Assembly: GCF_947504215.1 (NCBI RefSeq)
Contig: NZ_CANNGO010000021.1
Coordinates: 1-33,591 of the forward strand
Origin: an uncultured Ruegeria sp.
GTDB taxonomy: Bacteria > Pseudomonadota > Alphaproteobacteria > Rhodobacterales > Rhodobacteraceae
DNA length: 33,591 nucleotides
Reading direction: 5' to 3'
Position numbers and translations under genes: made by a program
Part shown: in pieces, positions 1 through 8,169 of the stretch
How the letters are laid out: each line of letters opens with the position of its first letter
How positions within the stretch are numbered: position 1 is the first letter of the stretch
The notes under the pieces: generated by a model
The model's input: the letters and a program-made list of their open reading frames with translations, nothing else
What the model was told of the DNA's origin: nothing
Database searches by the model: none

Positions 1-407
1 CCGATGCCCGAAGGTCTTCCTCTCAGCAATCGCTCTCGCGGCGCTCGTAATTTACTGGCTATGAGTCCTGACCCTAGAACTCAATCCAGACCGTGACTGC
101 GTCCTATATGCGACCAAGACACCATAAAGGCCTTCTTCAAATACTGAATTCTCGTGCATCTATTCTATCAAGCCAGAATTCTTTCCAGCTTTGACCAAAG
201 GGGATGAGGCGTTACTATCTGAGTGCCGAGGAGTGCCGCTGCCATGGCGACCGCGGATCTGAGCATGTTTGCCTGAGGCCTCCCTGATAGATTTCTATTG
301 GAGCAATGTGCCTATCCTAGACATCCGATATATGCGCGAAAATTCGAAATTTTGTACAGATCGTTCAACGATCTGTACAGCAGGGAATAATGGTGTATTT
401 CTGAATT
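1..407. other. Non-coding left edge
   Basis: I see no convincing reading frame in this stretch on either strand; stops interrupt every frame and no family motif appears. The only clear structure is the palindrome at 353-379, listed separately. It may hold the decayed end of a gene lying outside the window. Confidence 0.5.
353..379. promoter_or_regulatory. 27-bp perfect palindrome upstream of the AraC gene
   Basis: The arms TGTACAGATCGTT (353-365) and AACGATCTGTACA (367-379) are exact reverse complements around a single central base. The palindrome lies 28 bp before the AraC-family start codon. The half sequence AACGATCTG recurs at 1364-1372 before the next gene, and AATTCGAAA precedes both copies (341 and 1350). 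I infer a regulator-binding operator, perhaps for autoregulation. A terminator is unlikely because no gene ends just upstream and no T-tract follows. Confidence 0.6.
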
Positions 408-1364
408 ATGCTTGATCTTCTCAGTGATATTCTGACCAGTCTTTCGTTGCGCGGTTCACTCTATTTCCGTACGTCGTTCACCAAACCTTGGGGTGTGGCC
501 GTTCCCAGCTTCAAGAACGTTGCGCGGTTTCATTTTGCACATCGTGGAGGGTGCCTTGTATTGGTCGATGGGGTGGAGGAACCTGTGTCGCTGGCGCAAG
601 GCGATCTGATCATCATTCCGCACGGAACGTCGCACGATCTTTACTGTGGGCACTTGCACGAGAGTACAATCATGCCGTTGGATACGGTTTTGGAAAAGTC
701 AGGCTATGAAGGTTCTGGCGTTCTCGTCTATGGCGGTGAGGAACCGCAAAGCGAGACACAACTGATCTGCGGTCATTTCTCTTTTGAACCTCACTCAAAG
801 CACATCTTACTAGAGAGATTGCCACCCTTTATTCATCTCAAGAACTACGGCGAACACGCAGGTAAGTGGATGGAAGCCACACTTCGCGTCATTGGCGACG
901 AGGCAGGAGGGCAACGGATGGGTGGCGACTTGATCGCCCTGAAGATGTCAGAAGCAATTCTCGCACAAGCGATTCGCAGCTTTGTTGAAAGCAATGATGC
1001 GCCGGAATGGGGGCTTGGCGGATTTGCTGACAACAACTTACGACGGGCGCTGGACGCGTTTCATAAAGAGCCTAACAAAACGTGGACTGTGGAGTCATTA
1101 GCCCAAGCCGCTGGGATGTCTCGAACGAGCTTCGCCGTTTTGTTCCAAAAGAAGATGGCAATGACTCCGATGGAATATGTCACGGGATGGCGTATCGAAA
1201 TCGCCAAGAGACTGTTGATGAACCCTTTGAATACGCTGAGGGATGCTGCTGAGGCGGCAGGGTACGCTTCAGATTCAGCCTTCGTGCGCGTATTCAAAAA
1301 AGAAACAGGTTTGACGCCCGTTGGTTTCAAAAGATCTTTAGTATCCAGTAATTCGAAAATCTGA
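408..1364 (+). CDS. AraC-family transcriptional regulator with N-terminal cupin domain
   Basis: The 318-residue protein has the two-part layout of AraC regulators whose sensor is a cupin (Cupin_6/AraC_binding type). Residues about 10-190 form the cupin, with the run FHFAHRGGCLVLVDG and later GDLIIIPHGTSHDL. Residues about 210-312 carry the two helix-turn-helix units, including the signature AAEAAGYASDSAFVRVFKK near the end. It should be a cytoplasmic DNA-binding regulator; the ligand cannot be read. No clear ribosome binding site precedes the ATG. The palindrome at 353-379 sits just upstream, and a partial copy lies before the following membrane-protein gene, which suggests that it controls itself and that gene. 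The family call is firm; the target is inference. Confidence 0.92.
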   Translation: MLDLLSDILTSLSLRGSLYFRTSFTKPWGVAVPSFKNVARFHFAHRGGCLVLVDGVEEPVSLAQGDLIIIPHGTSHDLYCGHLHESTIMPLDTVLEKSGYEGSGVLVYGGEEPQSETQLICGHFSFEPHSKHILLERLPPFIHLKNYGEHAGKWMEATLRVIGDEAGGQRMGGDLIALKMSEAILAQAIRSFVESNDAPEWGLGGFADNNLRRALDAFHKEPNKTWTVESLAQAAGMSRTSFAVLFQKKMAMTPMEYVTGWRIEIAKRLLMNPLNTLRDAAEAAGYASDSAFVRVFKKETGLTPVGFKRSLVSSNSKI

Positions 1365-1381
1365 ACGATCTGCGTTATAAT
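1350..1381 (+). promoter_or_regulatory. Putative promoter with AraC half-site
   Basis: AATTCGAAA (1350-1358) and AACGATCTG (1364-1372) repeat the elements found around the palindrome upstream of the AraC gene. A perfect TATAAT follows at 1376-1381. No good -35 box is seen, which fits an activator-dependent promoter driving the membrane-protein gene at 1477. Confidence 0.45.
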
Positions 1382-1476
1382 GCGAACGCACGAATATGGT
1401 TCTGCGCATTCCTTGCACCTACTTTCATCCTATCGGTGCTGTTTTGCACGGCCAGCAAAAAAGGAAAGAGAAAGCC

Positions 1477-1845
1477 ATGTTCCCAAGTTTCGTTACAAAA
1501 TCCATTCACGCCTATCTCGACTATCCCGTGGCGCTCGGGTTGATCATCATGCCGTTTCTGTTTGGGCTGGGTGCAAGTAACCCGCTTGCGCTTTGGTTGT
1601 CCGTCGTCACAGGGGTTGCGGCATTTCTACTTACCATACTTACCGATCACCACTTAGGTGTGTTTCGCGTTTTGCCCTACCGCCTGCACCTGATCGTGGA
1701 TGGTATGGTCGGTGTGGTTTTTGTTTTAGCGCCAGTTGTGCTCGGCTTCACCGGACTTGACTATTGGTACTACATGGCGCTTGGCGTGACGGTTCTGATG
1801 GTCGTCGGCTTGCATAAACCGGAATCAGAGGCCCTTTCAGCCTAA
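1477..1845 (+). CDS. Small four-helix membrane protein, SPW-repeat-like
   Basis: The start at 1477 is preferred over an upstream in-frame ATG at 1396 because AAGGAAAGAG lies at a good distance before it. The 122-residue product has about four hydrophobic segments (roughly residues 15-35, 38-55, 66-88 and 92-112). It holds two related units, each with a proline inside a membrane helix (LGLIIMPFLFGLG and VVFVLAPVVLGFTG). This resembles SPW-repeat inner-membrane proteins, whose function is unknown. It lies just after the AraC gene and has an AraC-like half-site in its promoter, so co-regulation is likely. The membrane location is clear; the family assignment is tentative. Confidence 0.75.
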   Translation: MFPSFVTKSIHAYLDYPVALGLIIMPFLFGLGASNPLALWLSVVTGVAAFLLTILTDHHLGVFRVLPYRLHLIVDGMVGVVFVLAPVVLGFTGLDYWYYMALGVTVLMVVGLHKPESEALSA

Positions 1846-2145
1846 CCTAAACCCACATGGCCGGTGCATCGGGTGCCGGCCAATTGGTACCGCATTGGTC
1901 AGGAAACTCTTATGCATTGTCTGCAAGTGGTGCTCGTTGTTGGAGACATATCCAGATCCATGCGTTTGTTGTTGTCATGTACCGCACGACGGTTGCGCGC
2001 GCCGAGGATATCATCTCAGATTTGCTGGAGGCGGTCACCAAGACTGCTGCGACGCCGCTGAAATCGCAAAAACTCGAAGGCGACGTGGCCGCTGACCAGG
2101 TCGTCCATCTATTTGGAAACCGTCAGGTTGTTCTCAATGTCCTGT
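1846..2145. other. Non-coding stretch left of the insertion sequence
   Basis: One frame stays open across 1857-2246, but it has no recognizable motif, no ribosome binding site, many cysteine, histidine and tryptophan codons, and runs through the end of the insertion sequence. I treat it as non-coding, possibly the remains of a gene disrupted by the insertion. Confidence 0.4.
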
Positions 2146-2160
2146 GTGGATGGCTCCTGC
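2146..2160 (+). repeat. Subterminal inverted repeat of the IS, transposase-downstream end
   Basis: GTGGATGGCTCCTGC, exact reverse complement of 3458-3472. Confidence 0.8.
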
Positions 2161-2375
2161 ATTGCAAGCGATTTCTGAGGCTGCGATGGTTTGTCAGTAC
2201 AGTCGTGTGTCCGGCCTGTTTTCGTGGCGGTTGCCACTGGCCCTGATGAGTTCTGCGAGCAAGGTTCCTATCGGCTAAACGACCTCGGGGGCCGCGACAT
2301 TGGTCGGAGTGTCCTTGCTCTTGGTTGACTTCGTTTCGCATCATCACATCACTCGTCTTGCATCTCTCGGCAGGA
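2161..2375 (-). ncRNA. Candidate bridge (guide) RNA region of the IS110-family element
   Basis: IS110-family elements encode a structured bridge RNA in a non-coding end; for IS1111-group members this is the end downstream of the transposase. Here the only long non-coding end is this 215-bp interval between the transposase stop and the inner edge of the repeat at 2146-2160. I did not fold it or identify target- and donor-binding loops, so the boundaries are only the limits of the non-coding space. Confidence 0.35.
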
Positions 2376-3395
2376 TCAAGCGATCGGCTGCCGGTATTCC
2401 TGCTGTTTCGTCAGTAGCGCCGAGATGATCCGAGCGGATTTGTTGGCCATGGCGACTGTCGCCAGTCGGAAGGGCTTTTCGTCTAGAAGCTTCGCAGTCC
2501 AGGTGTCGGCTTTCTCTGGGCTGTTCTTGGCCATGAGCGCGCGCGACGTCATTCCGATGATCAGCAGTTTTCGGATGTAACGGTCACCCTTCTTCGTGAT
2601 CCGCCCAAGGCGCTCTCGACCGCCGCTGGATTTGTTCAGCGGTGTCAGGCCCAACCAGGCGGCTAAATCGCGACCAGTCTCGAACTGTTTTGCATCGCCA
2701 ATGGTGGCGACAACGGCCGACGCGGTGATCGGTCCGATCCCCGGCATGCGCATCAACCTACGTGCATCGGCTTCCAGCCATGCATGTTGTTCGATCAGTT
2801 TGGTCAGCCCATCAATCCGCGCATTGAGCCCGTTCAGTTGATGACACATCACACCAAGAATGCCGTCCGCGATCTCGGGCATTTCCAACTGGTCTTCGGT
2901 GCCGTGTTCCCGAGCGAACTTAGAAACAGCCTCGATACCCGTCGGCAGGATATGTCCAAATTCCCGGAGGATGCTGCGGATCATATTGACGACCTGGGTG
3001 CGCTGCCTAACGACCAGATCCCGCGCTCGATGGATGGCCAGTACTGCCTGTTGGTCTTCGGTCTTGATTTCGACAAAGCGCATTGTCGGCCGGCGCGCTG
3101 CCTCGCATACTGCTTCCGCATCTGCAGCATCGGTCTTTCCGCGCTTCACGTAGGGTTTAACATAGGCCGCTGGCATCAGGCGAACATCGTGGCCAAGTTT
3201 GCGCAGCTCGCGTGCCCAGTGATGCGCCGAACCGCACGCTTCCATGCCGACAACACATCTCGACAGCGTTTCGAAGAACGCCAGTAACTTCGCGCGCTTG
3301 ATCTTCTTGTTGATGATCCGGCGTCCGGTGGCTGAAACACAGTGCACTTGAAAAACGTCCTTGGCCAAATCAAGGCCCACGGTCTTTACTGTCAT
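2376..3395 (-). CDS. IS110-family transposase (DEDD recombinase)
   Basis: The protein is 339 residues, normal for the family. The N-terminal RuvC-like DEDD domain shows GLDLAKDVFQVH (first Asp near residue 9), VVGMEACGSAHHWARE (Glu near 52) and KRGKTDAADAEAV (the D-x-x-D pair near 93-96). The C-terminal Transposase_20 domain shows MPGIGPITASAVVATIG and LAAWLGLTPLNKSSGG, which includes the family's catalytic serine region. The frame is intact, so the element may still be active. It works with the element's bridge RNA to choose donor and target. The gene reads away from the uracil-DNA-glycosylase-like pseudogene. Confidence 0.96.
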   Translation of the reverse strand: MTVKTVGLDLAKDVFQVHCVSATGRRIINKKIKRAKLLAFFETLSRCVVGMEACGSAHHWARELRKLGHDVRLMPAAYVKPYVKRGKTDAADAEAVCEAARRPTMRFVEIKTEDQQAVLAIHRARDLVVRQRTQVVNMIRSILREFGHILPTGIEAVSKFAREHGTEDQLEMPEIADGILGVMCHQLNGLNARIDGLTKLIEQHAWLEADARRLMRMPGIGPITASAVVATIGDAKQFETGRDLAAWLGLTPLNKSSGGRERLGRITKKGDRYIRKLLIIGMTSRALMAKNSPEKADTWTAKLLDEKPFRLATVAMANKSARIISALLTKQQEYRQPIA

Positions 3396-3457
3396 TGGGT
3401 GGCTCCTTTCCTAGCAGTCGATGACAACTGCACTTTGGCACGTTCGATGCTGGCGGA

Positions 3458-3472
3458 GCAGGAGCCATCCAC
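3458..3472 (-). repeat. Subterminal inverted repeat of the IS, transposase-upstream end
   Basis: Exact reverse complement of GTGGATGGCTCCTGC at 2146-2160. Confidence 0.8.
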
Positions 3473-3529
3473 CTCATCCGCAATGACCAAGTTGCTTGGA
3501 CAAAACAGATCGTTTCAGAACTCACCCAG

Positions 3530-4117
3530 ATGAGTGAAAGCACCGAACACGCGAGAATGCTGCTCAAAGACATCCGCGCCTGCAATTTGTGCGCGGATTT
3601 GCCATTGGGCCCCTGTCCAATTGTCCATTTCAGCTCGATAGCCAAACTGTTGATTGTCGGTCAGGCACCACGACGTATCACGCGTACCAAGGGCATCCTG
3701 TTTGATGACCCATCCGGAGATCGCCTGAGATCTTGGTTGGGGGTTGAGCGCGACGTTTTCTATTAAAGTGAAAAAGTGGCGATTGTTCCAATAGGTTTCT
3801 GTTTTCCTAGGACAGGCAAAGCCGGCGACCTGTCTCCGCGCGCTGAAAGTGCTTCGGCTTGGCGCAATCGCATTTTGGAAAGCCTGAGTTCGCTAGAACT
3901 GACGTTGATCATTGGGCGCTACGCCCTCGACTGGCATTTGCCCGTGTTAGGCGGCACTACGGTGACCGCGGCAGTGCGGTCCTGGAAAGATGTTTTGGTC
4001 GCAGCAGATGATCCTGTCGCACCAAGTCCCAGGAACAACCGATGGCTCAAGTACAACCCGTGGTTCGAGCAAGGTATCACTCCGGTTTCGCGAGAACGCG
4101 TGCAACAGCTGGTCTAG
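3530..4117 (+). pseudogene. Uracil-DNA-glycosylase-superfamily gene broken by an in-frame stop
   Basis: Two blocks in the same frame read as one protein of about 195 residues, the usual length of short UDG-superfamily proteins. The first block has IRACNLCADLPLGP, LLIVGQAP and GILFDDPSGDRLRSWLGV and ends ...VFY. A TAA at 3764-3766 interrupts it; the frame then continues KVAIVPIGFCFPRTGK..GDL and ends with PSPRNNRWLKYNPWF. No frameshift is needed. The motif normally seen as GQAPGR reads GQAPRR, another sign of decay. Intact members bind or excise damaged bases in DNA. The insertion sequence just upstream probably removed its promoter. Either it is dead or the stop is a sequence error. Confidence 0.85.
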
Positions 4118-4369
4118 GTCATTTGATCAGCCCCACAAGAACATCCAAGTCTGTTTTGAACTCGTGTCGGGCCTTTGCGGAAATTCTGCCACCTTTCGGT
4201 TTGTAACCACATCTCCGCATTTAAATCTTAGATCGTTCGAAGTTATTATCATGTCGTACAAGTATTAGTCGGTTTCATTGATCTAAAAAGCCAAAATAGT
4301 ATGTCAAGTGGCACGGGCTAAGTGTTTCGATAATCGAGCCTCCCAAAATCACAGTCAAAGGAATGACCA

Positions 4370-4855
4370 ATGATCAAGAACCTCGTAGTTGCCGCTGCCG
4401 TCATGGCTGGAATCGCATTAACGGCGCCTGCCGCAATGGCTGCCGATGAAAACAATGTCTCCATAGGTATCACAGCCGCAGGAGCTCCGCTGGGTCTGCA
4501 TGGCGTAGATCCAGTTGAGTTTATTGCGAGCGCAAACCCGGTTGAAGGCTCCGCAGCTTTTGCCTCGGTTCATGACGGTGTTGCGTACTACTTCACCAAT
4601 GAAACGAACCTGAAGGCCTTTGAGGCCGAACCTGCCGCTTATCTGCCGCAAAATGGAGGGTTTTGCACCTATGGCGTATCGGTTGGGAAAAAGTTCGACG
4701 GCGATCCAGAATACCACGCGGTGATCAACGACAAGCTCTACGTTTTCTTGAACCGAGAAATCTATGATGCGTTCGACAAGGATCGCTCCGGTACAATCGC
4801 CAAAGCGGCGGCAAACTGGAAAGATATCCGCAGCACCCCTGTTGGCGATCTCTGA
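4370..4855 (+). CDS. Secreted YHS-domain protein
   Basis: The 161-residue protein starts with a typical signal peptide (MIKNLVVAAAVMAGIALTAP, cleavage probably after AMA near residue 24), so it should be periplasmic. The remainder is one YHS-like domain: LHGVDPVEFI, VAYYFTNETNLKAFEAEPAAYLPQNGGFCTYGVSVGKK and a C-terminal LYVFLNREIYDAF. YHS domains are linked to metal binding or redox, but the exact role of these secreted single-domain forms is not known. AAAGGAATG lies before the ATG, and a perfect hairpin follows the stop, so it is probably monocistronic. Nothing ties it functionally to its neighbours. Confidence 0.9.
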   Translation: MIKNLVVAAAVMAGIALTAPAAMAADENNVSIGITAAGAPLGLHGVDPVEFIASANPVEGSAAFASVHDGVAYYFTNETNLKAFEAEPAAYLPQNGGFCTYGVSVGKKFDGDPEYHAVINDKLYVFLNREIYDAFDKDRSGTIAKAAANWKDIRSTPVGDL

Positions 4856-4885
4856 ACCGTCCGTGATCTCTCAAAGGTCAATGCA

Positions 4886-4921
4886 CTCGTCAGGGGCGGC
4901 AATTTTGTCGCCCCTGACGAG
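4886..4921 (+). terminator. Perfect 13-bp hairpin after the YHS gene
   Basis: The arms CTCGTCAGGGGCG (4886-4898) and CGCCCCTGACGAG (4909-4921) are exact complements with a 10-base AT-rich loop. There is no T-run after it, so it may end transcription poorly or act as an mRNA-stabilizing hairpin. Confidence 0.6.
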
Positions 4922-4985
4922 GAGTAGGGTTCCGAGGAAATTCGAGCATCGTTTATCAAAGGAGACATTACGAGGGCTTTGACGA

Positions 4986-7382
4986 GTGGCAGAAATGTCC
5001 GCGCGTCGTGAGTTTGTCGGAGGCGCGGCGAACAGCAGCTCATCCCAGACCGGCCGTTCGGGATCGTGCCGCGAAGGTCGGGGACAGCCCATTTCGTCAG
5101 AATCGCGCTATGCGGCGGCTGTCGGCTGGGCTTTGAGAGCAATTGAAGGGCTACTGAGTTGGGCTTCTAACCATACCAACAAGATGAGACAAATCTCCCT
5201 TAGCTCACGCCGCGATTGGTTCCAAAACCTGAAAACGAAGCAGAACCATGACCTGGCAGACGCAGAACATCCCAACACTGGTTCAGAAACTTGGCATTGC
5301 CCCCAGAAATTGTTAAAGGCTTTTGACGATCTCTGGAACGAGCATCATGGCAGGCAAACGCAAACCGCGTGGGACAGGGCATTCAAAAGCAAAATGCACA
5401 AGGCTATCAACGTGTCTCCTAGTGACCAGGCGTTTGCAAAGATCGGAACATACGATTTCCTATCTGTCGATATTTTTGACACGGTACTGTTTCGGCACTG
5501 TAAATCTCCTGTCGACGCATTCAGTTTCATGTCAATGCAGGATCCGGTAAAACAGGTAACTGAGTTCTTTAAAGACTACCGTGTAGCGGCCGAAAATTTA
5601 GCGCGGGAGGACGCCTCCAATAAGAAGCGCGAAGATGTTTCGCTCGATGAGATTTACAATTGTTTCCGGCAGTTGACGAATTGCAGTCATCAACAAGCTG
5701 AACAAATCAAGCGGCTCGAACTTGAAACTGAAATGGACTTGCTTCATGCGACGAGCTTTGGCCGCAAGTTGGTTGCGCACGTACAGGAAACGAACAAACG
5801 ATATGTCATTACTTCGGACATGTACCTGCCGCAGGATTTTCTTGAACGGGTTTTGCGGGCAAAAGGAATAACCGGCTGGGAACGTGTCTTCGTCTCCAAT
5901 GAACAGGGTAAAACCAAGCACACGGGAAGTCTGTTCGACGACGTAGCCGCGCATTTCGACGTACCGAATGAAAAAATTCTGCATATCGGTGACAATCGGC
6001 ATGCCGACGGTAAAATGGCTGTCAATGTTGGCTTGCAGTCTCACTTGGTTCCGGCCAGTAAAGACGTTCCCTCAAGATCTCCCAAACCAAAGCGCCATAC
6101 TAAACTGCTGGCGGGAACGCGCCCGATATTGCAAATCTTTGCGGCGAACTTCCTGGAAACACACCACTACGATTCCGACAAGCTGGACTTCCGTGCTTTG
6201 TCCGAAGACCAGTATTTTGAGGCGTTCGGCGCTCTCATGGTCGCGCCGTTAATCACGTCTCTGTTGATTTGGACGAAACAGGAACTGGACAAGAGAAACA
6301 TTTCACGAATCGCATTTCTTGCGCGCGACGGCATGTTTCCTAAAGCGGCTTTTGAACTATTGTGGCCGGACGGATATGAAACCCAGTATGTAGCGGCTTC
6401 GCGGCGGCTGCTAACCTTACCCTTTACGGTGCTGGACTCCGAAACCATGGGTGGGATGTTCCACGCCACTTTGGAGGGGTCTGACACAATAAACGAGTTC
6501 ATTAAGAAGATATCTGGGGGACCAAAACTTCAGGCGCTGTTTGACAGTCATGGCTTTGTTGGCACCGAAGAGCTCTCGCGAAAAGGAAGAAAAGCAGCGC
6601 TAGGCCTGCTAAAAGAAAACCCTGATACCTTCTATCGATCTTTCGAACACGAGAGATCCGTGCTGACCAGATACTATCGTACTGCCTTTCCCGCGGGCAC
6701 CAAGACTGCGACATTTGATGTCGGCTGGCGCGGCAGTCTTCAGCGTGCAATGTGCGAGATTGTCGACAAAGATGCACATATCTTTGGGCTGTATTTCGGA
6801 ACAAGCAAGCATGCGACATCGATACTTCAACGTAATGGTCTCGAATATGAAAGCTACGCAACATCCAATGGGTTGCCAGTCTTTAAGCAACCTTGGTTCG
6901 ATGAATTTCGAGATATTGTTGAGTTTATTTGCTCGGCAGACCATGGAAGTTTGTTGCGAATTCGCGAAGACGAAGCCGGCGAAATGTCTTGGGAATTGTC
7001 GGATGTAAGCGACTCAGAGGCCCAAAACCTTCAGCGCGCCGCGCGTATTCAAGATGCCGCGTTGCGTGCAATATCATCCGTTTTGCAAGCCATCCCAACG
7101 GATTCATTGGCCAAGTATACAGATCCAAAGGATGAGCTGGACATGCGGCAATTCTTGAGCAAGCCGCATCGTCAGGACGCCATCCGCTTCAAGAATGTCA
7201 GGGTTTTTGCGGGTGTCGGCGATTCAGCTGGTGAAAGCCTGACACGAATTGGTGAGCTGAATACGCACTACCGCAATGCAAAGAACAGTCGCTGGCGCGC
7301 CGCTTATGGCGCGCAGCTAAATCCTATAGCATTCGCTTGGCTAAAGTTCGTTTTGCGCAAAAGAAAGAAGATCAAACTATAG
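4986..7382 (+). CDS. COG5610-type HAD-like protein of the polysaccharide block
   Basis: The frame encodes up to 798 residues. A HAD-like domain is visible: FLSVDIFDTVLF (motif I, Asp162), VITSDMYLP (motif II, Ser277), GKTKHTGSLF (motif III lysine) and LHIGDNRHADGKMA (motif IV, Asp336 and Asp341). Motif I is DIFDT, without the +2 aspartate of ordinary HAD phosphatases. A long C-terminal domain follows (IAFLARDGMFPKAAF, TFDVGWRGSLQRAM). Such proteins occur in O-antigen and exopolysaccharide clusters; the substrate is unknown. The GTG start is doubtful: no ribosome binding site is visible and the first 130 or so residues look unconserved. ATG codons at 5184 or 5394 are alternatives. A shorter paralogue lies at 8170-9993. 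Confidence 0.85.
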   Translation: MAEMSARREFVGGAANSSSSQTGRSGSCREGRGQPISSESRYAAAVGWALRAIEGLLSWASNHTNKMRQISLSSRRDWFQNLKTKQNHDLADAEHPNTGSETWHCPQKLLKAFDDLWNEHHGRQTQTAWDRAFKSKMHKAINVSPSDQAFAKIGTYDFLSVDIFDTVLFRHCKSPVDAFSFMSMQDPVKQVTEFFKDYRVAAENLAREDASNKKREDVSLDEIYNCFRQLTNCSHQQAEQIKRLELETEMDLLHATSFGRKLVAHVQETNKRYVITSDMYLPQDFLERVLRAKGITGWERVFVSNEQGKTKHTGSLFDDVAAHFDVPNEKILHIGDNRHADGKMAVNVGLQSHLVPASKDVPSRSPKPKRHTKLLAGTRPILQIFAANFLETHHYDSDKLDFRALSEDQYFEAFGALMVAPLITSLLIWTKQELDKRNISRIAFLARDGMFPKAAFELLWPDGYETQYVAASRRLLTLPFTVLDSETMGGMFHATLEGSDTINEFIKKISGGPKLQALFDSHGFVGTEELSRKGRKAALGLLKENPDTFYRSFEHERSVLTRYYRTAFPAGTKTATFDVGWRGSLQRAMCEIVDKDAHIFGLYFGTSKHATSILQRNGLEYESYATSNGLPVFKQPWFDEFRDIVEFICSADHGSLLRIREDEAGEMSWELSDVSDSEAQNLQRAARIQDAALRAISSVLQAIPTDSLAKYTDPKDELDMRQFLSKPHRQDAIRFKNVRVFAGVGDSAGESLTRIGELNTHYRNAKNSRWRAAYGAQLNPIAFAWLKFVLRKRKKIKL

Positions 7383-7394
7383 TTGCAGCAACAT

Positions 7395-8156
7395 TCAGCG
7401 GGCCGCTCTGATTTCACGGTCACGACGTTTCTTTGTGTTGGCCGGAATGTCATAGGTAAAGTGCTGCTCCAATTCCGGCGCTTTTCCCCCAATAAATGAG
7501 CAACTTCCTGGAACGCCGACATCTGGGTACTTCTCGCCGAGATGTTTTATTCCGCGCCAATACCTCTCGGTGACAAATCCTTTTGAGTAGTGCTGGAATT
7601 CCAGCGGAACAACTAAGACTGGGATACCGAAGTTCTCCTGAGCATTGATACAGAGGTCTTCCGCATAGAGATCGAATGTCAGGTTCTCATCAAACCGCAG
7701 ACCTGGCCTGTCCCGCAGAAGTTGCGTGTGAAGTAGAATGGCCACGCAATCCAGTGTTTCGACCCAAGTCGGAGCAGTTACAGGAAGACCGACATATAGA
7801 GCTTTTGAACCATTTTTTTCGCTACATCGGTGCCGACCAATCCCATTTGGTTGGTGGCCGTCCATTTTGACGCCGAAAGTGCCGTACACAGCTTCTTTTG
7901 CCAGGTTTTCGGTGCTGAACAATTCACCCTGCACTTCGAAGTCCTCGTGAACAAAGAAGAGCCACGCGTCTTCGTCCAGGTGCTTTTCAATAATTTCGTT
8001 GTAGATTATCGGCAATCCGGCGGCCCGGCCGCGATTGTCGATGAGGTGAATGCTCTGCCTAGACAAATTCGAGTTCTTTTCAAACAGGTCGGTCGCCATT
8101 TTTTCATTCACATACGGAACGAAGATCTGCAATGGATCTCTATTCGAGCTATTCAT
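7395..8156 (-). CDS. Glycosyltransferase, GT-A/StrF-like
   Basis: The 253-residue product resembles the Glyco_tranf_2_5 (StrF-like) family. It starts with LQIFVPYVNEK, has NEIIEKHLDEDAWLFFVHEDFE around residues 53-75 (VHED taking the place of the acidic metal-binding motif), and FDLYAEDLCINAQENFGIPVLVVPLEFQHYSKG in the second half, where such enzymes place their acceptor-side residues. It should transfer a sugar from a nucleotide-sugar donor during glycan assembly at the cytoplasmic face. It starts 13 bp after the stop of the upstream HAD-like gene, so the two form an operon; GAGG precedes the ATG. Its sugar specificity cannot be read. Confidence 0.8.
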   Translation of the reverse strand: MNSSNRDPLQIFVPYVNEKMATDLFEKNSNLSRQSIHLIDNRGRAAGLPIIYNEIIEKHLDEDAWLFFVHEDFEVQGELFSTENLAKEAVYGTFGVKMDGHQPNGIGRHRCSEKNGSKALYVGLPVTAPTWVETLDCVAILLHTQLLRDRPGLRFDENLTFDLYAEDLCINAQENFGIPVLVVPLEFQHYSKGFVTERYWRGIKHLGEKYPDVGVPGSCSFIGGKAPELEQHFTYDIPANTKKRRDREIRAAR

Positions 8157-8169
8157 TTGCGGGCCTCAG

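Larger units (their letters stand above)
2146..3472 (-). mobile_element. IS110-family (IS1111-group-like) insertion sequence
   Basis: A 15-bp perfect inverted repeat bounds the transposase gene: GTGGATGGCTCCTGC at 2146-2160 and its complement at 3458-3472. IS1111-group elements carry such short subterminal inverted repeats, with the true ends a few bases outside, so the exact ends and the target core are not resolved here. The transposase-downstream end is long (about 215 bp non-coding) and the upstream end short (about 62 bp), as in IS1111-group elements. The element lies directly before the broken uracil-DNA-glycosylase-like gene. Confidence 0.82.

Noticed and set aside
1857..2246. A 129-residue open frame left of the insertion sequence
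   Set aside because: No ribosome binding site, no family motif, odd amino-acid composition, and it runs across the end of the insertion sequence.
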